A DNA stretch of 64,000 bases from Streptomyces diastatochromogenes. Its GTDB lineage: Bacteria > Actinomycetota > Actinomycetes > Streptomycetales > Streptomycetaceae. The DNA lies in NCBI GenBank assembly GCA_001418405.1, contig LIQL01000071.1, positions 1-64,000 of the forward strand. The letters run 5' to 3'. The position numbers were made by a program, and so were the translations under genes. Positions within the stretch are counted from its first letter, which is position 1, and the number at the start of each line of letters is the position of its first letter. Under the pieces are notes generated by a model that worked only from the letters and a program-made list of their open reading frames with translations, searched no databases and was not told the DNA's origin. Of the stretch, positions 19,163 through 28,601 are shown piece after piece.

Positions 19163-21913
19163 CTACTGCTCCGGCGGCAGGGCGTCGTGCAGCTGGCCGC
19201 GCGAGGTGATGCCGAGTTTGGGGAAGATGCGGTAGAGATGCGAGCCGACCGTGCGATGCGAAAGGTACAGCTGCTGGCCGATGTCGCGGTTGGACAGCCC
19301 CTTGGCGGCCAGCCTGGCGATCTGCCATTCCTGCGGCGACAGACGGGACGCCCCGCGTACCGACGCGACCCTGTCCTTCACTCCCGAGCTCCGTAGTTCG
19401 CGGGCGGCACGCTCGGCCCACGCGCCGGCCCCCAGCACCGTGAAGACACTGTGGGCCGCCCGCAACGGGGCCCGCGACTCGGTGACTCGGCGGCGGCGCC
19501 GCAACCAGGTGCCGAAGGCCAGGTCCAGCCTGGCCCGATACCACGGTAACGCCGCCCGGCTCAGTGCGAACGCCCGGGCGAAAGCGGCTTCGGCATCCAG
19601 GTCGTTCGCCAGCAGCGCCTCGGCGAACCGCACGGCCCGCACCGCGCCCCCTCCGGGCGAGCGGCCCAGCGCGGGTCTGAGCCGGTCCAGGATCTCCCGT
19701 GCCTCGGCCTGGTGGCCGCCGCCGACGGCCGCCTCGGCCAGGTAGTCCAGCCCCCAGAACTGCAGGACCGGGTGGTGGGCGTGGTCCGTCTCATCCGTCG
19801 TCCGGCGCAGTTCGAGGAAGGCGTCGGAGTAGTTCTCCCGGCCGAGCTCGGTGAAGCCCTTGGACAGCTGGACGCTGTTCAGCATGGCCTGGTTGCCGGC
19901 TGTGACCGCGACCCGCTCCACCGGGGCCAGCAGTTCCCGCGCACGCGCGGCCTGACCGCGCAGGCCCGCCAAGTGGGCCGACGCGAGTGCCGCGCTGTCC
20001 TCCCAGATCGGCTGTCTGGTCTCGGCGGCCAGCCGGCTGACCTCGTCGACGGTGGTCTCGGTCAAGTCCCAGCGTCCCAGGTAGAACGCCGAGAACGTCT
20101 GGGTCGCCAGCATGGCCGTCAACAACCCCAGCCGGCCCTGAGCACGCAGCCTGTCGACGGCGGGCCGGCAGAACAGCAGACACCGCTCGAACTCCCCGGA
20201 GACGAAGGCCGCGCGGGCGAGGAGCATCCGGGTCCCCGGGTCGGAGAGGTCGCCCTCCGATGCCCACCAGGCCAGTTCCTCGACCACCGTGCCGTGCCGC
20301 TCCAGGCCGCCCGCAGCCGCCCAGGCGCAGAGCAGCCGCGGATCACGGTCGGCATGCCGGAGCCGGCCGCCGGCGGCCAGCCGATCGGTCAAGGCCAGCA
20401 GGTCGGCGCGGATCTGCCGGCCGGGTTCGACCCACCAGCAGCGGGTCGCCGTCCCCGACAGCAGGTCGGCGGCGACCTCGGGCTCCCCGTCGTCCAGCGC
20501 CTGTCTGGCCGACGCGGCCAACTGCCGCACGATCTCGGAGTCGCTGGTGACCCCGTCGACGAACGCTCCCTGTAACCAGGCCAGTGTGCCTCGGTCGGCC
20601 GGGTCCAGCATGGCCGCCTGGATCCGCTCCATGTAGCGGTGCACGGTCCGGGGACGGCCGAGCTGGAAGGCGACCTCGGCGGCCCGCAGCAGTCGGTGGC
20701 CCCTGCCCGTCTCGGTCTGCGACAGGTCGGCGGAGCGTTCCAGCCAGGTCGCGGCCGACGAAGGGGCGCCGCGCCGCAGGGCCCGGTCGGCCGCCTGGTC
20801 CAGCAGGCGGGCCAGGTCCTCGTCCGGTCCGTCGGAGGCGGCCGCGAGGTGCCAGGCGTACCGGTCGGGGAAGCCGGTGAGTACCTGCGCCAGCGACTGG
20901 TGAGCGCGCCGCCGTTCCGTCTCGGATGCCGTCTGCAACACGGCGGAGCGCACCAGCGGGTGACGGAAGGTCACCGTCGTGCCGTCGGTTGCGGCCAGGT
21001 GCAGGCGCACGGCCTGCTCGGCGTCGCGGGCCGCAACGTCGGAGCCGGCGAGGTTCGCCGCGGCGGCCACGGCCTCGGCCAGCAGCTCGCCGTCGTTCAC
21101 GGCGGCCAACAGCAGGAGCAGTCGGGGCCGTTCGTCCAGCTCGGCCAGGCGGGCCGCGAAGGCGGTCTCCAGGCGGGCGGTCAGCGGCAGCGCGCCGCCC
21201 TGTATCCCCTGAGACCGCAGAGCGACCGGGAGTTCCAGCAGGGCCAGCGGGTTGCCTGCCGCCTCGTCCAGCACCTTGTCCTCCAGGTCGGGCGGGAGGT
21301 CGACACGTCTGCGCAGCAGGGTCCGCGATGCGTCCGGACCGAGGGCGTCCAGGCTCTGGCCGGTCACCGCCCGGTGCGGCCGACTCGCGGCCAGGAGGAC
21401 GAGCGGCTCGGAGTCCAGGCGTCTGGCCACGAACTCGATGACGTCGCGGCTGGCGGCGTCCAGCCAGTGAAGATCGTCGACGAGGAGCAGGAGCGGTCGC
21501 TGCTCGGCCGCCTCGGCGAGCAACTCCAGCGCGGCCAGCGCCACCAGGAACAACTCGACCGGGGCCTGTGAGAGGCCGAAGACTCCGCGCAGCGCCTCCT
21601 GGTGGACCGGCTCCAGTCGGTCCAGGCAGGCCCGGACGGGATAGAGCAGGCTGTGCAGTCCGGCGAAGGACAGGTGCCGCTCGGACTCCGCGCCCCGAGC
21701 CGACAGCACGGCCAGTCCCCGCGCCCTGGCCTCGTCGGCCGCCGCCGCCAACAGCGCCGTCTTACCGATGCCCGGTTCCCCGACGAAGACACAGGAGCGG
21801 CCCCGGGCCGCGATGGCGTCGAGGAAACCGACGATCGTGGCGAGCTCCGTCTCACGCCCCACCAGGACCGTTCCCTCGTCCACGCCCTGCCCCTCACCGT
21901 AGGCGACGCTCAC
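19163..21913 (-). CDS. LAL-type LuxR family transcriptional regulator
   Basis: This 916-residue protein is a large ATP-binding LuxR-family (LAL) activator of the kind that commonly governs antibiotic clusters in Streptomyces. It starts with an AAA-type ATPase: Walker A GEPGIGKT at residues 45-52 and Walker B LLLLVDDLHWLD near 145. A long helical sensor region follows, and residues 858-916 form a LuxR helix-turn-helix (LSPQEWQIARLAAKGLSNRD, then SHRTVGSHLYRIF). The start is a GTG. It is the first gene upstream of the NRPS operon on the same strand, so pathway-specific control is likely but inferred. The effector is unknown. Confidence 0.92.
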   Translation of the reverse strand: MSVAYGEGQGVDEGTVLVGRETELATIVGFLDAIAARGRSCVFVGEPGIGKTALLAAAADEARARGLAVLSARGAESERHLSFAGLHSLLYPVRACLDRLEPVHQEALRGVFGLSQAPVELFLVALAALELLAEAAEQRPLLLLVDDLHWLDAASRDVIEFVARRLDSEPLVLLAASRPHRAVTGQSLDALGPDASRTLLRRRVDLPPDLEDKVLDEAAGNPLALLELPVALRSQGIQGGALPLTARLETAFAARLAELDERPRLLLLLAAVNDGELLAEAVAAAANLAGSDVAARDAEQAVRLHLAATDGTTVTFRHPLVRSAVLQTASETERRRAHQSLAQVLTGFPDRYAWHLAAASDGPDEDLARLLDQAADRALRRGAPSSAATWLERSADLSQTETGRGHRLLRAAEVAFQLGRPRTVHRYMERIQAAMLDPADRGTLAWLQGAFVDGVTSDSEIVRQLAASARQALDDGEPEVAADLLSGTATRCWWVEPGRQIRADLLALTDRLAAGGRLRHADRDPRLLCAWAAAGGLERHGTVVEELAWWASEGDLSDPGTRMLLARAAFVSGEFERCLLFCRPAVDRLRAQGRLGLLTAMLATQTFSAFYLGRWDLTETTVDEVSRLAAETRQPIWEDSAALASAHLAGLRGQAARARELLAPVERVAVTAGNQAMLNSVQLSKGFTELGRENYSDAFLELRRTTDETDHAHHPVLQFWGLDYLAEAAVGGGHQAEAREILDRLRPALGRSPGGGAVRAVRFAEALLANDLDAEAAFARAFALSRAALPWYRARLDLAFGTWLRRRRRVTESRAPLRAAHSVFTVLGAGAWAERAARELRSSGVKDRVASVRGASRLSPQEWQIARLAAKGLSNRDIGQQLYLSHRTVGSHLYRIFPKLGITSRGQLHDALPPEQ

Positions 21914-22066
21914 CCGGCCGTGGCGGAACGGCCGGAAGCGAGCCTAACCGATCAAGGTAGCACTGCCTCGTGTCTCCCCGCCCCCGGTCGCATTGCGGTG
22001 CGGACGGCCTCGACAGCGGACTGCGGGGGTGCCGGATCAGCCCGGCGCCCGAAGGCTCAACCGCGC

Positions 22067-24799
22067 TCAGAACGGGTTCAGGCGGGAGGCGAGTTGGGCC
22101 CGGGAGGTGATGTCGAGCTTGGGGAAGATCCGGTAGAGGTGCCAACCGACGGTACGGGGCGACAGGTAGAGGCGTTCGCCGATCTCCCGGTTGGACAAAC
22201 CCTGGCTTGCCAGGCGGGCGATCTGCAACTCGTGCGGAGACAACACCGCGTGCGCCGCCGGGGCCACCGACAGGGCCCGCTCCCCCGCGGCCCGCAGCTC
22301 GGCCCTCGCCTGCTCGGCCCATCCGGTGGCGCCGATCAGCTCCAGAGTTGCCCGGGCGGAACGCAACAGCCTGCGCGACTCGGCCACCCGGCGACGGCGG
22401 CGCAACCACGTCCCGTAGGCCAGCTCCAGCTTGGACCGGACCAACGGCCAGCGTGACAGGTCCTCCGCGAGCGCGGTCCGGAACAGATGCTCGGCATCCT
22501 GCTCTTCCGCCAGTACGGCACGGGCGTAGAGCAGATGGGTGTGCAGGAGCGGGGACGGCGTGACCGACGCGACCCTCTCCAGGTCCGCGAGCACCCCCCG
22601 GGCCTGCTCCTCGTGACCGGAGTGCGCGGCGGCCTCGGCGAACAGCAACACCCCGTCGAAACTCGCACGCTGGTGGTAGTTCGGGGAGTCGGGGTCGAAG
22701 AGACTGCACAGCTCGTCATAGGCCATGGCATGCCGCCCGGTGGCCACGAACGCCGCCCCCTTGGCCAACTGGACGCAGGCCAGCAGGTGGACGAGGCGGC
22801 CACGGTGGGCGGTGGTCGCGACGGAGGCGGCCAGCCCCAGCGCTTCGTCCACCTCGCCGCGCAGTCCGCGGATGACCGCCTCCAGCACCAGTGCCCCGTT
22901 GCTCCAGATCGCGCGCGCGGACTCTCCGGCCGTGCGGTGCGCCTCCTCGGAGACCGTCGCGGCCCGCTCCCAGTCTCCCGTACACAGCAGATGACCGATC
23001 TGGAGGATCAGCGTGTGCGACAACAGCCCGAGCCGCCCCTGTTCACGGAGCTTCAGTTCGGCCCGGCCGAGCAGGCCCACTGCGCGGACGGGGTCCCCGA
23101 TCGCGTGGGCGGCCATACCGAGCATCCGTAACCCCTCGACGTCGGCGTAGGCCGCCGAGGCCGTGCCGGACAACCAGTCGTGCACGACACGTCCGCGAAG
23201 TACCGGTTCCGCCACGGCGAGGATCGCGAGACGGCGCGGGTCGTTCTCGGTCCCTTCCAACGACTCCACTGCCGAGACCACCACGGCCCTGGCGTCCGGG
23301 CCGGCATCGGCCCACCAGCACCGCAGGGCCGCGCTCAACAGCAACCTCAACGCCAGTTGGACGTCGCCCTCGTCCGCCGATTCCCGCGCGGTCTCGCACA
23401 GCTGCGGCACCCGGAGCGCGTCGTCGGGCCCCCCGTTGTCGGAGAGCTCCCTGAGCCACTCCAGCCGGGCTCGATCGAGCGTGGTCAGGCCGGACCGCTC
23501 GGCGGCCCGCAGCAGCCGTTCGACCTGATCGGCCCTGCCGAGGCCGAACGCGTGCTCGCAGGCCAGCAGGAGCCGACGACCGCGTTTGGCGTGGTCGCTG
23601 GTCAACTGCGCGGACCGTTCCAACTCCCAGGCCGCCATGGCCGTACCACCGCGGCGCAGCGAGATGGCGCGATTGGCCACCAGCTCGTCGGCTATGGCGT
23701 CGTCGGGGCCGATGATGGACTGCGCCAGGTGCCAGGTCCGGCGGTAGGGCTCGTCCGCCAGCACTTCGGCCAGCGCCGCGTTCGCCGACAGCCGCCGGGT
23801 CAACGTCTCCGACATCTGCACAGCCGAACGCACCAGCGGATGGTGGAACAGCAGGCGTAATCCCTCCAGCCGCAGCAGCCGGGCCGCCACCGCCGCATCC
23901 AGCGCCTCCACCGTGAGCGTCCGTCCGGCCAGCACCGACGCCGCCGCCAGGATCTCCGACAGGTCGTCGGCGTGGTCGACGGCCGCGACCAGCAACACGT
24001 CCCTGCTGTCGGCCGGCAGCTCTGCGGCCCGGCCGGCGAAGGCACGCTCCAGGCGCGCGGTGAGCGGCAGAAAGCCCGGTGTCGCCTGCTGTGCCGCCTC
24101 CCGCTGGTCCCGCCACGCGACCGGCAGCTCGACCAGCGCGAGCGGGTTGCCCCTGGCCTCCCTCAGGATCCGTTCCCGCAGGGGCAGGCTCAGATCGCCG
24201 GCCTCCTCGGCCAGCACGTGCCGGGCGGTGGAGTCGTCCAATCCGGCCAGGTCGAGGTCGGCCGCCCCGAGCGAGGTGAACGGGCCGGCATGCCCTTTGT
24301 GCAGCGCCGCGACCACCAGGATCGGGTCCCTGCTCACCCGCCGGGCCACGAACGCCAGCGCCTCCTGCGTCGGGGCGTCCAGCCACTGCGCGTCGTCGAG
24401 GGCCAGGAGCAGCGGGGCGTCCTCGGCGGCCTCCGCCAACAGGTTCAGGACGGCGAACGCGACCATGGAGACCTCGGGTACCGGGCCGTCCACCACACCG
24501 AAGGCCGACTGCAACGCGGTTCGTTGGGGAGCGGGCAGCCGCCCGACGCCGGCCATCACCGGCCGCAGCAGCTGGTGCAGCCCGGCGAAGGGCACCCTGG
24601 CCTCCGCCTCGACCCCGGTGGTCTCCAGGGCGACCGCTCCGGACTCTTCCGCGGCCGCCACGGCGGCTCGCAGGAGGGTGGTCTTGCCGATGCCGGGCTC
24701 ACCGAGGACGGTCAGCACACCGCCCGTACCGGGAAGCCGTCCGATCATCTCCCGGAGCGTGCGCAGTTCGTCGTCGCGTCCGTGGAGTTGCGTCGTCAC
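22067..24799 (-). CDS. LAL-type LuxR family transcriptional regulator, second copy
   Basis: This paralogue of the preceding regulator is about 910 residues. Walker A GEPGIGKT lies at residues 33-40, Walker B LLLALDDAQWLD follows, and the last 58 residues are a LuxR helix-turn-helix (LSPHELQIARLASQGLSNRE, then SPRTVGWHLYRIFPKL). The reading frame extends 64 codons further upstream without homology. I place the start at the second of two adjacent GTG codons, which has GGTGGA 6 nt upstream and is followed by TTQLHGRDDEL, where family similarity begins. About 150 bp separate it from the other LAL gene. The pair may act together or hierarchically on the NRPS locus; this is inference. Confidence 0.9.
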   Translation of the reverse strand: MTTQLHGRDDELRTLREMIGRLPGTGGVLTVLGEPGIGKTTLLRAAVAAAEESGAVALETTGVEAEARVPFAGLHQLLRPVMAGVGRLPAPQRTALQSAFGVVDGPVPEVSMVAFAVLNLLAEAAEDAPLLLALDDAQWLDAPTQEALAFVARRVSRDPILVVAALHKGHAGPFTSLGAADLDLAGLDDSTARHVLAEEAGDLSLPLRERILREARGNPLALVELPVAWRDQREAAQQATPGFLPLTARLERAFAGRAAELPADSRDVLLVAAVDHADDLSEILAAASVLAGRTLTVEALDAAVAARLLRLEGLRLLFHHPLVRSAVQMSETLTRRLSANAALAEVLADEPYRRTWHLAQSIIGPDDAIADELVANRAISLRRGGTAMAAWELERSAQLTSDHAKRGRRLLLACEHAFGLGRADQVERLLRAAERSGLTTLDRARLEWLRELSDNGGPDDALRVPQLCETARESADEGDVQLALRLLLSAALRCWWADAGPDARAVVVSAVESLEGTENDPRRLAILAVAEPVLRGRVVHDWLSGTASAAYADVEGLRMLGMAAHAIGDPVRAVGLLGRAELKLREQGRLGLLSHTLILQIGHLLCTGDWERAATVSEEAHRTAGESARAIWSNGALVLEAVIRGLRGEVDEALGLAASVATTAHRGRLVHLLACVQLAKGAAFVATGRHAMAYDELCSLFDPDSPNYHQRASFDGVLLFAEAAAHSGHEEQARGVLADLERVASVTPSPLLHTHLLYARAVLAEEQDAEHLFRTALAEDLSRWPLVRSKLELAYGTWLRRRRRVAESRRLLRSARATLELIGATGWAEQARAELRAAGERALSVAPAAHAVLSPHELQIARLASQGLSNREIGERLYLSPRTVGWHLYRIFPKLDITSRAQLASRLNPF

Positions 24800-24963
24800 C
24801 ACTGATCCACCCACTGAGTCTTCCGTCTCGTAGCGTGCCCGGGAGGGAGAGCCGGCACCGGCACCACCGCCCTCCAGCCGGAGGAAGGGCGCGTCCTGTG
24901 AGTCACAGCCCGCGCGGAACCCGACGGCGGCAGGAAGCCCCGCTCCGGGGCGAACTCCGTACC

Positions 24964-24995
24964 CCCCGTGCAGCGGCACCTCCCGCTGCACGGGG
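24964..24995. terminator. Strong GC hairpin upstream of second LAL gene
   Basis: Perfect 13-bp arms (CCCCGTGCAGCGG and CCGCTGCACGGGG) flank a 6-nt loop. It lies between the hydrolase remnant at 25150-25459 and the LAL start, both on the minus strand. The likely role is termination of transcription from the remnant's old gene. The rest of 24800-25149 holds no recognisable gene. Confidence 0.6.
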
Positions 24996-25149
24996 CCGGT
25001 CGACCCGGCCCTACTCCACGACGGTCCGTGCGCCGGGCAGTTGTCCGGCCTCCCTCCCGGCCCGTATGGCCCTCCGAGGAGCTTCCTTCTCCCGTGTCCG
25101 TCATCCGGACCCTAGTGACCGGAGTGCACGGTGAGCCTGAGTCGAACGA

Positions 25150-25459
25150 CTGAACTGAACGGCGACGGCCGTGGTCGTCCGAGCGGGCGCCCACGCACGG
25201 CAACCGGCCGCTGCCGGATCTCCTGCGGAGCCTCCTCCGCCATGAAATGGCCGGCCCCGGTGCTGAAGTGCTACAGATCAGTGGTCCACGGCCGCCAGAT
25301 CGCGGCGGCGTTGCACCCGAGCTGCCGGCCCCAGTCCTGCTGGACGACCGTCACCGGCATGGTGAGCCGGTTGCCGACGTCGAGATCGGCCCGGTCGTGT
25401 CCGATGTCGACGGTCGCGGCCGAAGAAGCATCGCATCCAGCATCCGACCGGTCCGCCAT
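25150..25459 (-). pseudogene. C-terminal remnant of alpha/beta hydrolase, nonsense mutated
   Basis: Read on the minus strand, this stretch gives NRLTMPVTVVQQDWG, then LGCNAAAIWRPWTTDL, a TAG stop, and directly in frame HFSTGAGHFMAEEAPQEI. This is the tail of a haloalkane/haloacetate dehalogenase-like alpha/beta hydrolase, with GHFMAEEAP carrying the catalytic histidine. The TAG stands where these proteins usually have CAG (Gln), so one C-to-T change explains it. The N-terminal half, including the nucleophile elbow, is absent. It is a decayed gene, not a functional enzyme. Confidence 0.7.
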
Positions 25460-25843
25460 GCTCAGGCCCGTTCAGCTACCCCCAGACCAACCATTCCCTG
25501 CTACCGACGCGCCCCACAGCACTTCTCGGTCCCGCGCGTCCACTGCCAGCCGGCTCGACGATCAGGTAGCTGACGCCAAGATCCGGACCCTGCCCGGACC
25601 AAAGCTCCACCAATGGCAGTCACAGCCACCATTTCAGCAGGTCAGCGCCACACGAGCGCTGTACCACCAGCAGTCGAAGAACCTGCTGGTCGGATCACCC
25701 GTGTGCTGGTGCGGCCGAGGAATTGTCAAATTCTGTGGACGGTCTGCGTGGGATTCAGGGCTGTGTTCGTGGTGGATGGGTGGCGTCGTAGCCGGAGAGG
25801 ACCTGGCCCTCCTGTGACGGACCAGGCGGGACCCGGGGCCGGA
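25460..25843. other. Gene-free stretch
   Basis: I see no supported gene in these roughly 380 bp. The composition is less GC-biased than in neighbouring genes and no frame shows coding periodicity. It may be further debris of the adjacent hydrolase remnant. Confidence 0.4.
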
Positions 25844-26767
25844 TCAGGCGGTGGGCCGCATGTGCTGCCGCGTCCATTCCTCGAAGCCGGTGAGTGGGAT
25901 GCCGAGGTCCCTCGCGTACTGCGGGCGGCCCGGCTGGCCGGTCACGTTCAGCCACTCGTGGGTGGCGCCCATCGCCGGCATTCCGGCGGCGAGCGCCTCC
26001 TCCTCGGTCATGTCCGGCGCGGACAGTTGCGTGCCCAGGGCGCGTGAGAGGACCTCGGCGATCTCCGTCATCGACAGGTAGTCGCTCGCCAACTCCAGTT
26101 CGACCCCGCCGAATCGCTCCGGCGCGGTGAGGGCCGCGGCGGCTGCCCTGCCGATGTCGTCCACCGCGACCAGGGACAGCCGCGTCTCGGGGTTCAGGAC
26201 GCTCACCAGGCCGCCCGCTATGCCGCGCGGGAACAGGAACGCCATGGACGGGAGGAAGTTCTCCATGAAGAAGCCCGGCTTGAGAAGGGTCCAGTGGGGG
26301 AAGCCGGCCGCGCGGACCCGGTCCTGGATCGCGGTCTTGGCGCCCAGGGCGGGTTCCATCGAAGCCCAGCGGCCTTCGGCCCAGCCAGGAGTGTCGGTGT
26401 GCTGGCCGGCGCCGGTGACGGACGTGTGCACGAACTGCCGCACTCCGGCGGCCTTCGCGCCTTCGATGAGGTTGACGCCCTGGGCCACCTCCCCTTCGAA
26501 ATCGAAGCCTTCCGCGGTGATGCCGGGCATCTGAACGGAGAAGACGGCGCGGGCGCCCTCGGCGGCCCGGATCACGGAATCGCGGTCGTGCAGGTCGCCG
26601 GTGATCAGTTCGGCGCCGAATGCCTCGACGGTCTTGGCCCGGTCGGTGGCGGCGTCGCGCACCAGGGCGCGGACGGGAACGCCCGCCGCGAGCAGTGCGC
26701 GGGCGGTGGCTCCGCCCTGCCTGCCGGTAGCACCGGTGACCAGGACGGGTGCGCGATCTGTGGGCAT
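25844..26767 (-). CDS. NmrA-family NAD(P)-binding protein
   Basis: This 307-residue protein has an N-terminal Rossmann fold with TGATGRQG at residues 11-18, typical of the NmrA/HSCARG group of atypical short-chain dehydrogenases that sense NAD(P) or reduce small substrates. The start is the ATG preceded by GAGGAA. The frame runs 46 codons further upstream, but that part covers the operators and is not protein-like. It is divergent from a TetR gene 103 bp away, with two palindromes between them, so the TetR protein most probably represses it. The substrate is unknown. Confidence 0.88.
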   Translation of the reverse strand: MPTDRAPVLVTGATGRQGGATARALLAAGVPVRALVRDAATDRAKTVEAFGAELITGDLHDRDSVIRAAEGARAVFSVQMPGITAEGFDFEGEVAQGVNLIEGAKAAGVRQFVHTSVTGAGQHTDTPGWAEGRWASMEPALGAKTAIQDRVRAAGFPHWTLLKPGFFMENFLPSMAFLFPRGIAGGLVSVLNPETRLSLVAVDDIGRAAAAALTAPERFGGVELELASDYLSMTEIAEVLSRALGTQLSAPDMTEEEALAAGMPAMGATHEWLNVTGQPGRPQYARDLGIPLTGFEEWTRQHMRPTA

Positions 26768-26794
26768 GGCGCTTCCTCGGGTTACTCGCCGATT

Positions 26795-26848
26795 AAACGG
26801 CGGGGCCCGCCGTTTCTGCTTCGGTACGATACGGCGGGGCCCGCCACT
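26795..26848. promoter_or_regulatory. Tandem operator palindromes between NmrA and TetR genes
   Basis: The first site (26795-26815) has perfect arms AAACGGCGGG and CCCGCCGTTT around one base. The second (26830-26848) keeps the GGCGGG/CCCGCC core. Their centres are 34 bp apart, about three helical turns. They sit in the divergent promoter region and are the expected binding sites of the neighbouring TetR repressor. Confidence 0.75.
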
Positions 26849-26870
26849 TATCAATCCTGGAGGTGATGCC

Positions 26871-27425
26871 ATGCCTGAGCACCGGCGTGCGGACGCCCGC
26901 CGCAACTACACGCGCATCCTCGCCGTGGCCGAGGAGGAGGTCGCTGCCCATGGCTCCGACGCCTCCCTGGAGCAGATCGCCCGCACCGCCGGGGTCGGCT
27001 CAGCAACCGTGCGCCGACACTTCCCCACGCGCCGCGCACTGTTGGAGGCGGTCTCCCGCAAACGGATCGAGGCCCTGTGCGTCCGCGCCCATGAGCTGAC
27101 CGGCAAGGACGACAGCCGCAGCGCGCTCCTGGAATGGCTTGACGACGTCGTCGCCTACTCCGTCTCCGCCCGGGGGCTGGCGGCCGCACTGGCCTACGGC
27201 GGCCCGGTGCACGAGAACAGCTGCTCGGCGGCACTGGAAGAGGCGGCAGGCCCTCTGCTGCGCCGCGCCGTGCAGGACGGCGCGCTGACGACAGGCGTCA
27301 CCGTCGCCGACCTGATCACGTTGATCGTCGGCATCGTCCTGGCCACGGAGCACCACCCCGACCCCGCCACCCAGGCGGACCGGCTGTTCTGGCTGGCCGT
27401 GGCGGGACTGAGTCCACAGAGCTGA
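26871..27425 (+). CDS. TetR/AcrR family regulator
   Basis: This 184-residue regulator starts at the ATG behind GGAGG and opens with a TetR helix-turn-helix: RRNYTRILAVAEEEVAAHG, then SLEQIARTAGVGSATVRRHF. The remaining helical domain ends FWLAVAGLSPQS and resembles the SbtR-like/TetR_C ligand-binding domains. Its divergent partner is an NmrA-family protein, and two GGCGGG-core palindromes lie between them. Self-repression and repression of the NmrA gene are the likely roles. The ligand is unknown. Confidence 0.92.
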   Translation: MPEHRRADARRNYTRILAVAEEEVAAHGSDASLEQIARTAGVGSATVRRHFPTRRALLEAVSRKRIEALCVRAHELTGKDDSRSALLEWLDDVVAYSVSARGLAAALAYGGPVHENSCSAALEEAAGPLLRRAVQDGALTTGVTVADLITLIVGIVLATEHHPDPATQADRLFWLAVAGLSPQS

Positions 27426-27594
27426 ACAAGGCACGCAACCGGCAGAACCGAGAACGGGCCCACACCGTTCACGGCGCACTCACCACTGAAGCAACGCGCT
27501 CGCAGCGTCCGTCGGCCGTGATCGCCGGACAGGACCCTGACCGGCTCCGTCGGCGGCAGGCTAGATAGTGGCCGTATGGCGAGCGGAGGCCAGC

Positions 27595-27975
27595 ATGCCC
27601 AACCGGTACGTGCGACTTACAGGATTCGATCAACGACTGGATCCAACGAAACCGAATCTTGGAGTGACCGGCGGCGCTCCACTGCTCGAACAGCTGCTCA
27701 ATGACCGCCGGTTGCCCGTACCACTCCGCGGCCTCACGCGCGCGGAGGTATGCGAGAAGCGAGGCTTCATCGAGCCAATGTCGGAGTACCGGCGACTGGC
27801 CAAACTCGCCGCTGCCCACATGCGGAGCGACGCCGAGGACCGGCACTACGGCAGTGGAGAGTTCGACGCGCACAAGGCGTACAAGGACCGGGCGGTCCGG
27901 GCCGAGAGGAAGGCGGGCACGCTGCCGTCCAGGAACGATCAAGCAAGGACCGCGCGGTGCGAAGCGATGTCCTGA
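27595..27975 (+). CDS. Hypothetical protein
   Basis: This putative 126-residue protein starts at an ATG with GGAGG 5 nt upstream. It is charged, especially in the C-terminal third (HKAYKDRAVRAERKAG), and shows no signal peptide, membrane segment or motif I recognise. Its last 19 bases overlap the next frame, suggesting an operon with the CoiA-like gene. Third-position bias is weaker than in the surrounding genome, consistent with a transferred segment. It could be a real small gene of a mobile island or a decayed one. Confidence 0.45.
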   Translation: MPNRYVRLTGFDQRLDPTKPNLGVTGGAPLLEQLLNDRRLPVPLRGLTRAEVCEKRGFIEPMSEYRRLAKLAAAHMRSDAEDRHYGSGEFDAHKAYKDRAVRAERKAGTLPSRNDQARTARCEAMS

Positions 27976-28601
27976 TCCGCGGTACGGACGGGGTGCTCCT
28001 TGGCTTCGAGTCGCAGCTGTCTTCGCGAAACCCGCGTGAGATTCAGGCCCGAGACGTGGCGGCCCGACGAGCGAGCGTTCTGGACGCCTGGCAGACGGAC
28101 AGCCAGGAGATGGCGCAGGATACGACGGTGCCGTGGTTGCGTACCGACCGCGTTCCCCTGGAGCTGATCATGAAGCGGGATTCTCCCATTCCGTTTCGCG
28201 GTGGCATCCGGCGCATCGAACTCGCCAAGTGCGACGAACGATTCCCGGGGCCGTGCCCGAAGAAGCGGAGCGGCAAATGCGGAGGCTGGCATCCGACAAC
28301 CCGGCCTGCGGAACGCCCCTTCGACGAGTTCATCCGAGACGCCGCCTCTGGTCTCTATGTACGGGCGATCATCAAGGTGAAGCGGACCGCCTTTGAATTC
28401 TGGACCCCTACTACCGATCACACTGCGTACCTCGACGCAGCACCGGACCAACCATCCGCCGTCATGCCAAGGCAACGGCAGGTGCAGTGCCCCATGGTGG
28501 ACGGCGACCCGACGTGTCACGTCCACCCCCGCCGCGGCAGACCACGAGGCCGGACACCCCCATCAGCTGGTCCGCCACCTCGGGGGATGGCGATCTCATG
28601 A
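27957..28601 (+). CDS. CoiA-like protein, apparently N-terminally truncated
   Basis: The segment DVLIRGTDGVLLGFESQLS, followed by VRGG-like FRGGIRRIELAKCDE, CGGWHPT and ASGLYVRAIIKVKRTAFEFW, resembles the C-terminal part of actinobacterial proteins annotated as competence CoiA-family/hypothetical. Those proteins normally carry about 100 more N-terminal residues before the nuclease-like core. Here a GTG start with AAGGA upstream overlaps the preceding gene. The last 50 residues are Pro/Arg-rich and not family-like. It may be a pseudogene. The assignment is from memory of the family and is tentative. Confidence 0.4.
   Translation: MRSDVLIRGTDGVLLGFESQLSSRNPREIQARDVAARRASVLDAWQTDSQEMAQDTTVPWLRTDRVPLELIMKRDSPIPFRGGIRRIELAKCDERFPGPCPKKRSGKCGGWHPTTRPAERPFDEFIRDAASGLYVRAIIKVKRTAFEFWTPTTDHTAYLDAAPDQPSAVMPRQRQVQCPMVDGDPTCHVHPRRGRPRGRTPPSAGPPPRGMAIS

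Noticed and set aside
25131-25817. A 228-codon plus-strand frame
   Set aside because: No homology or bias; it is antisense to the hydrolase remnant, which explains part of the sequence.
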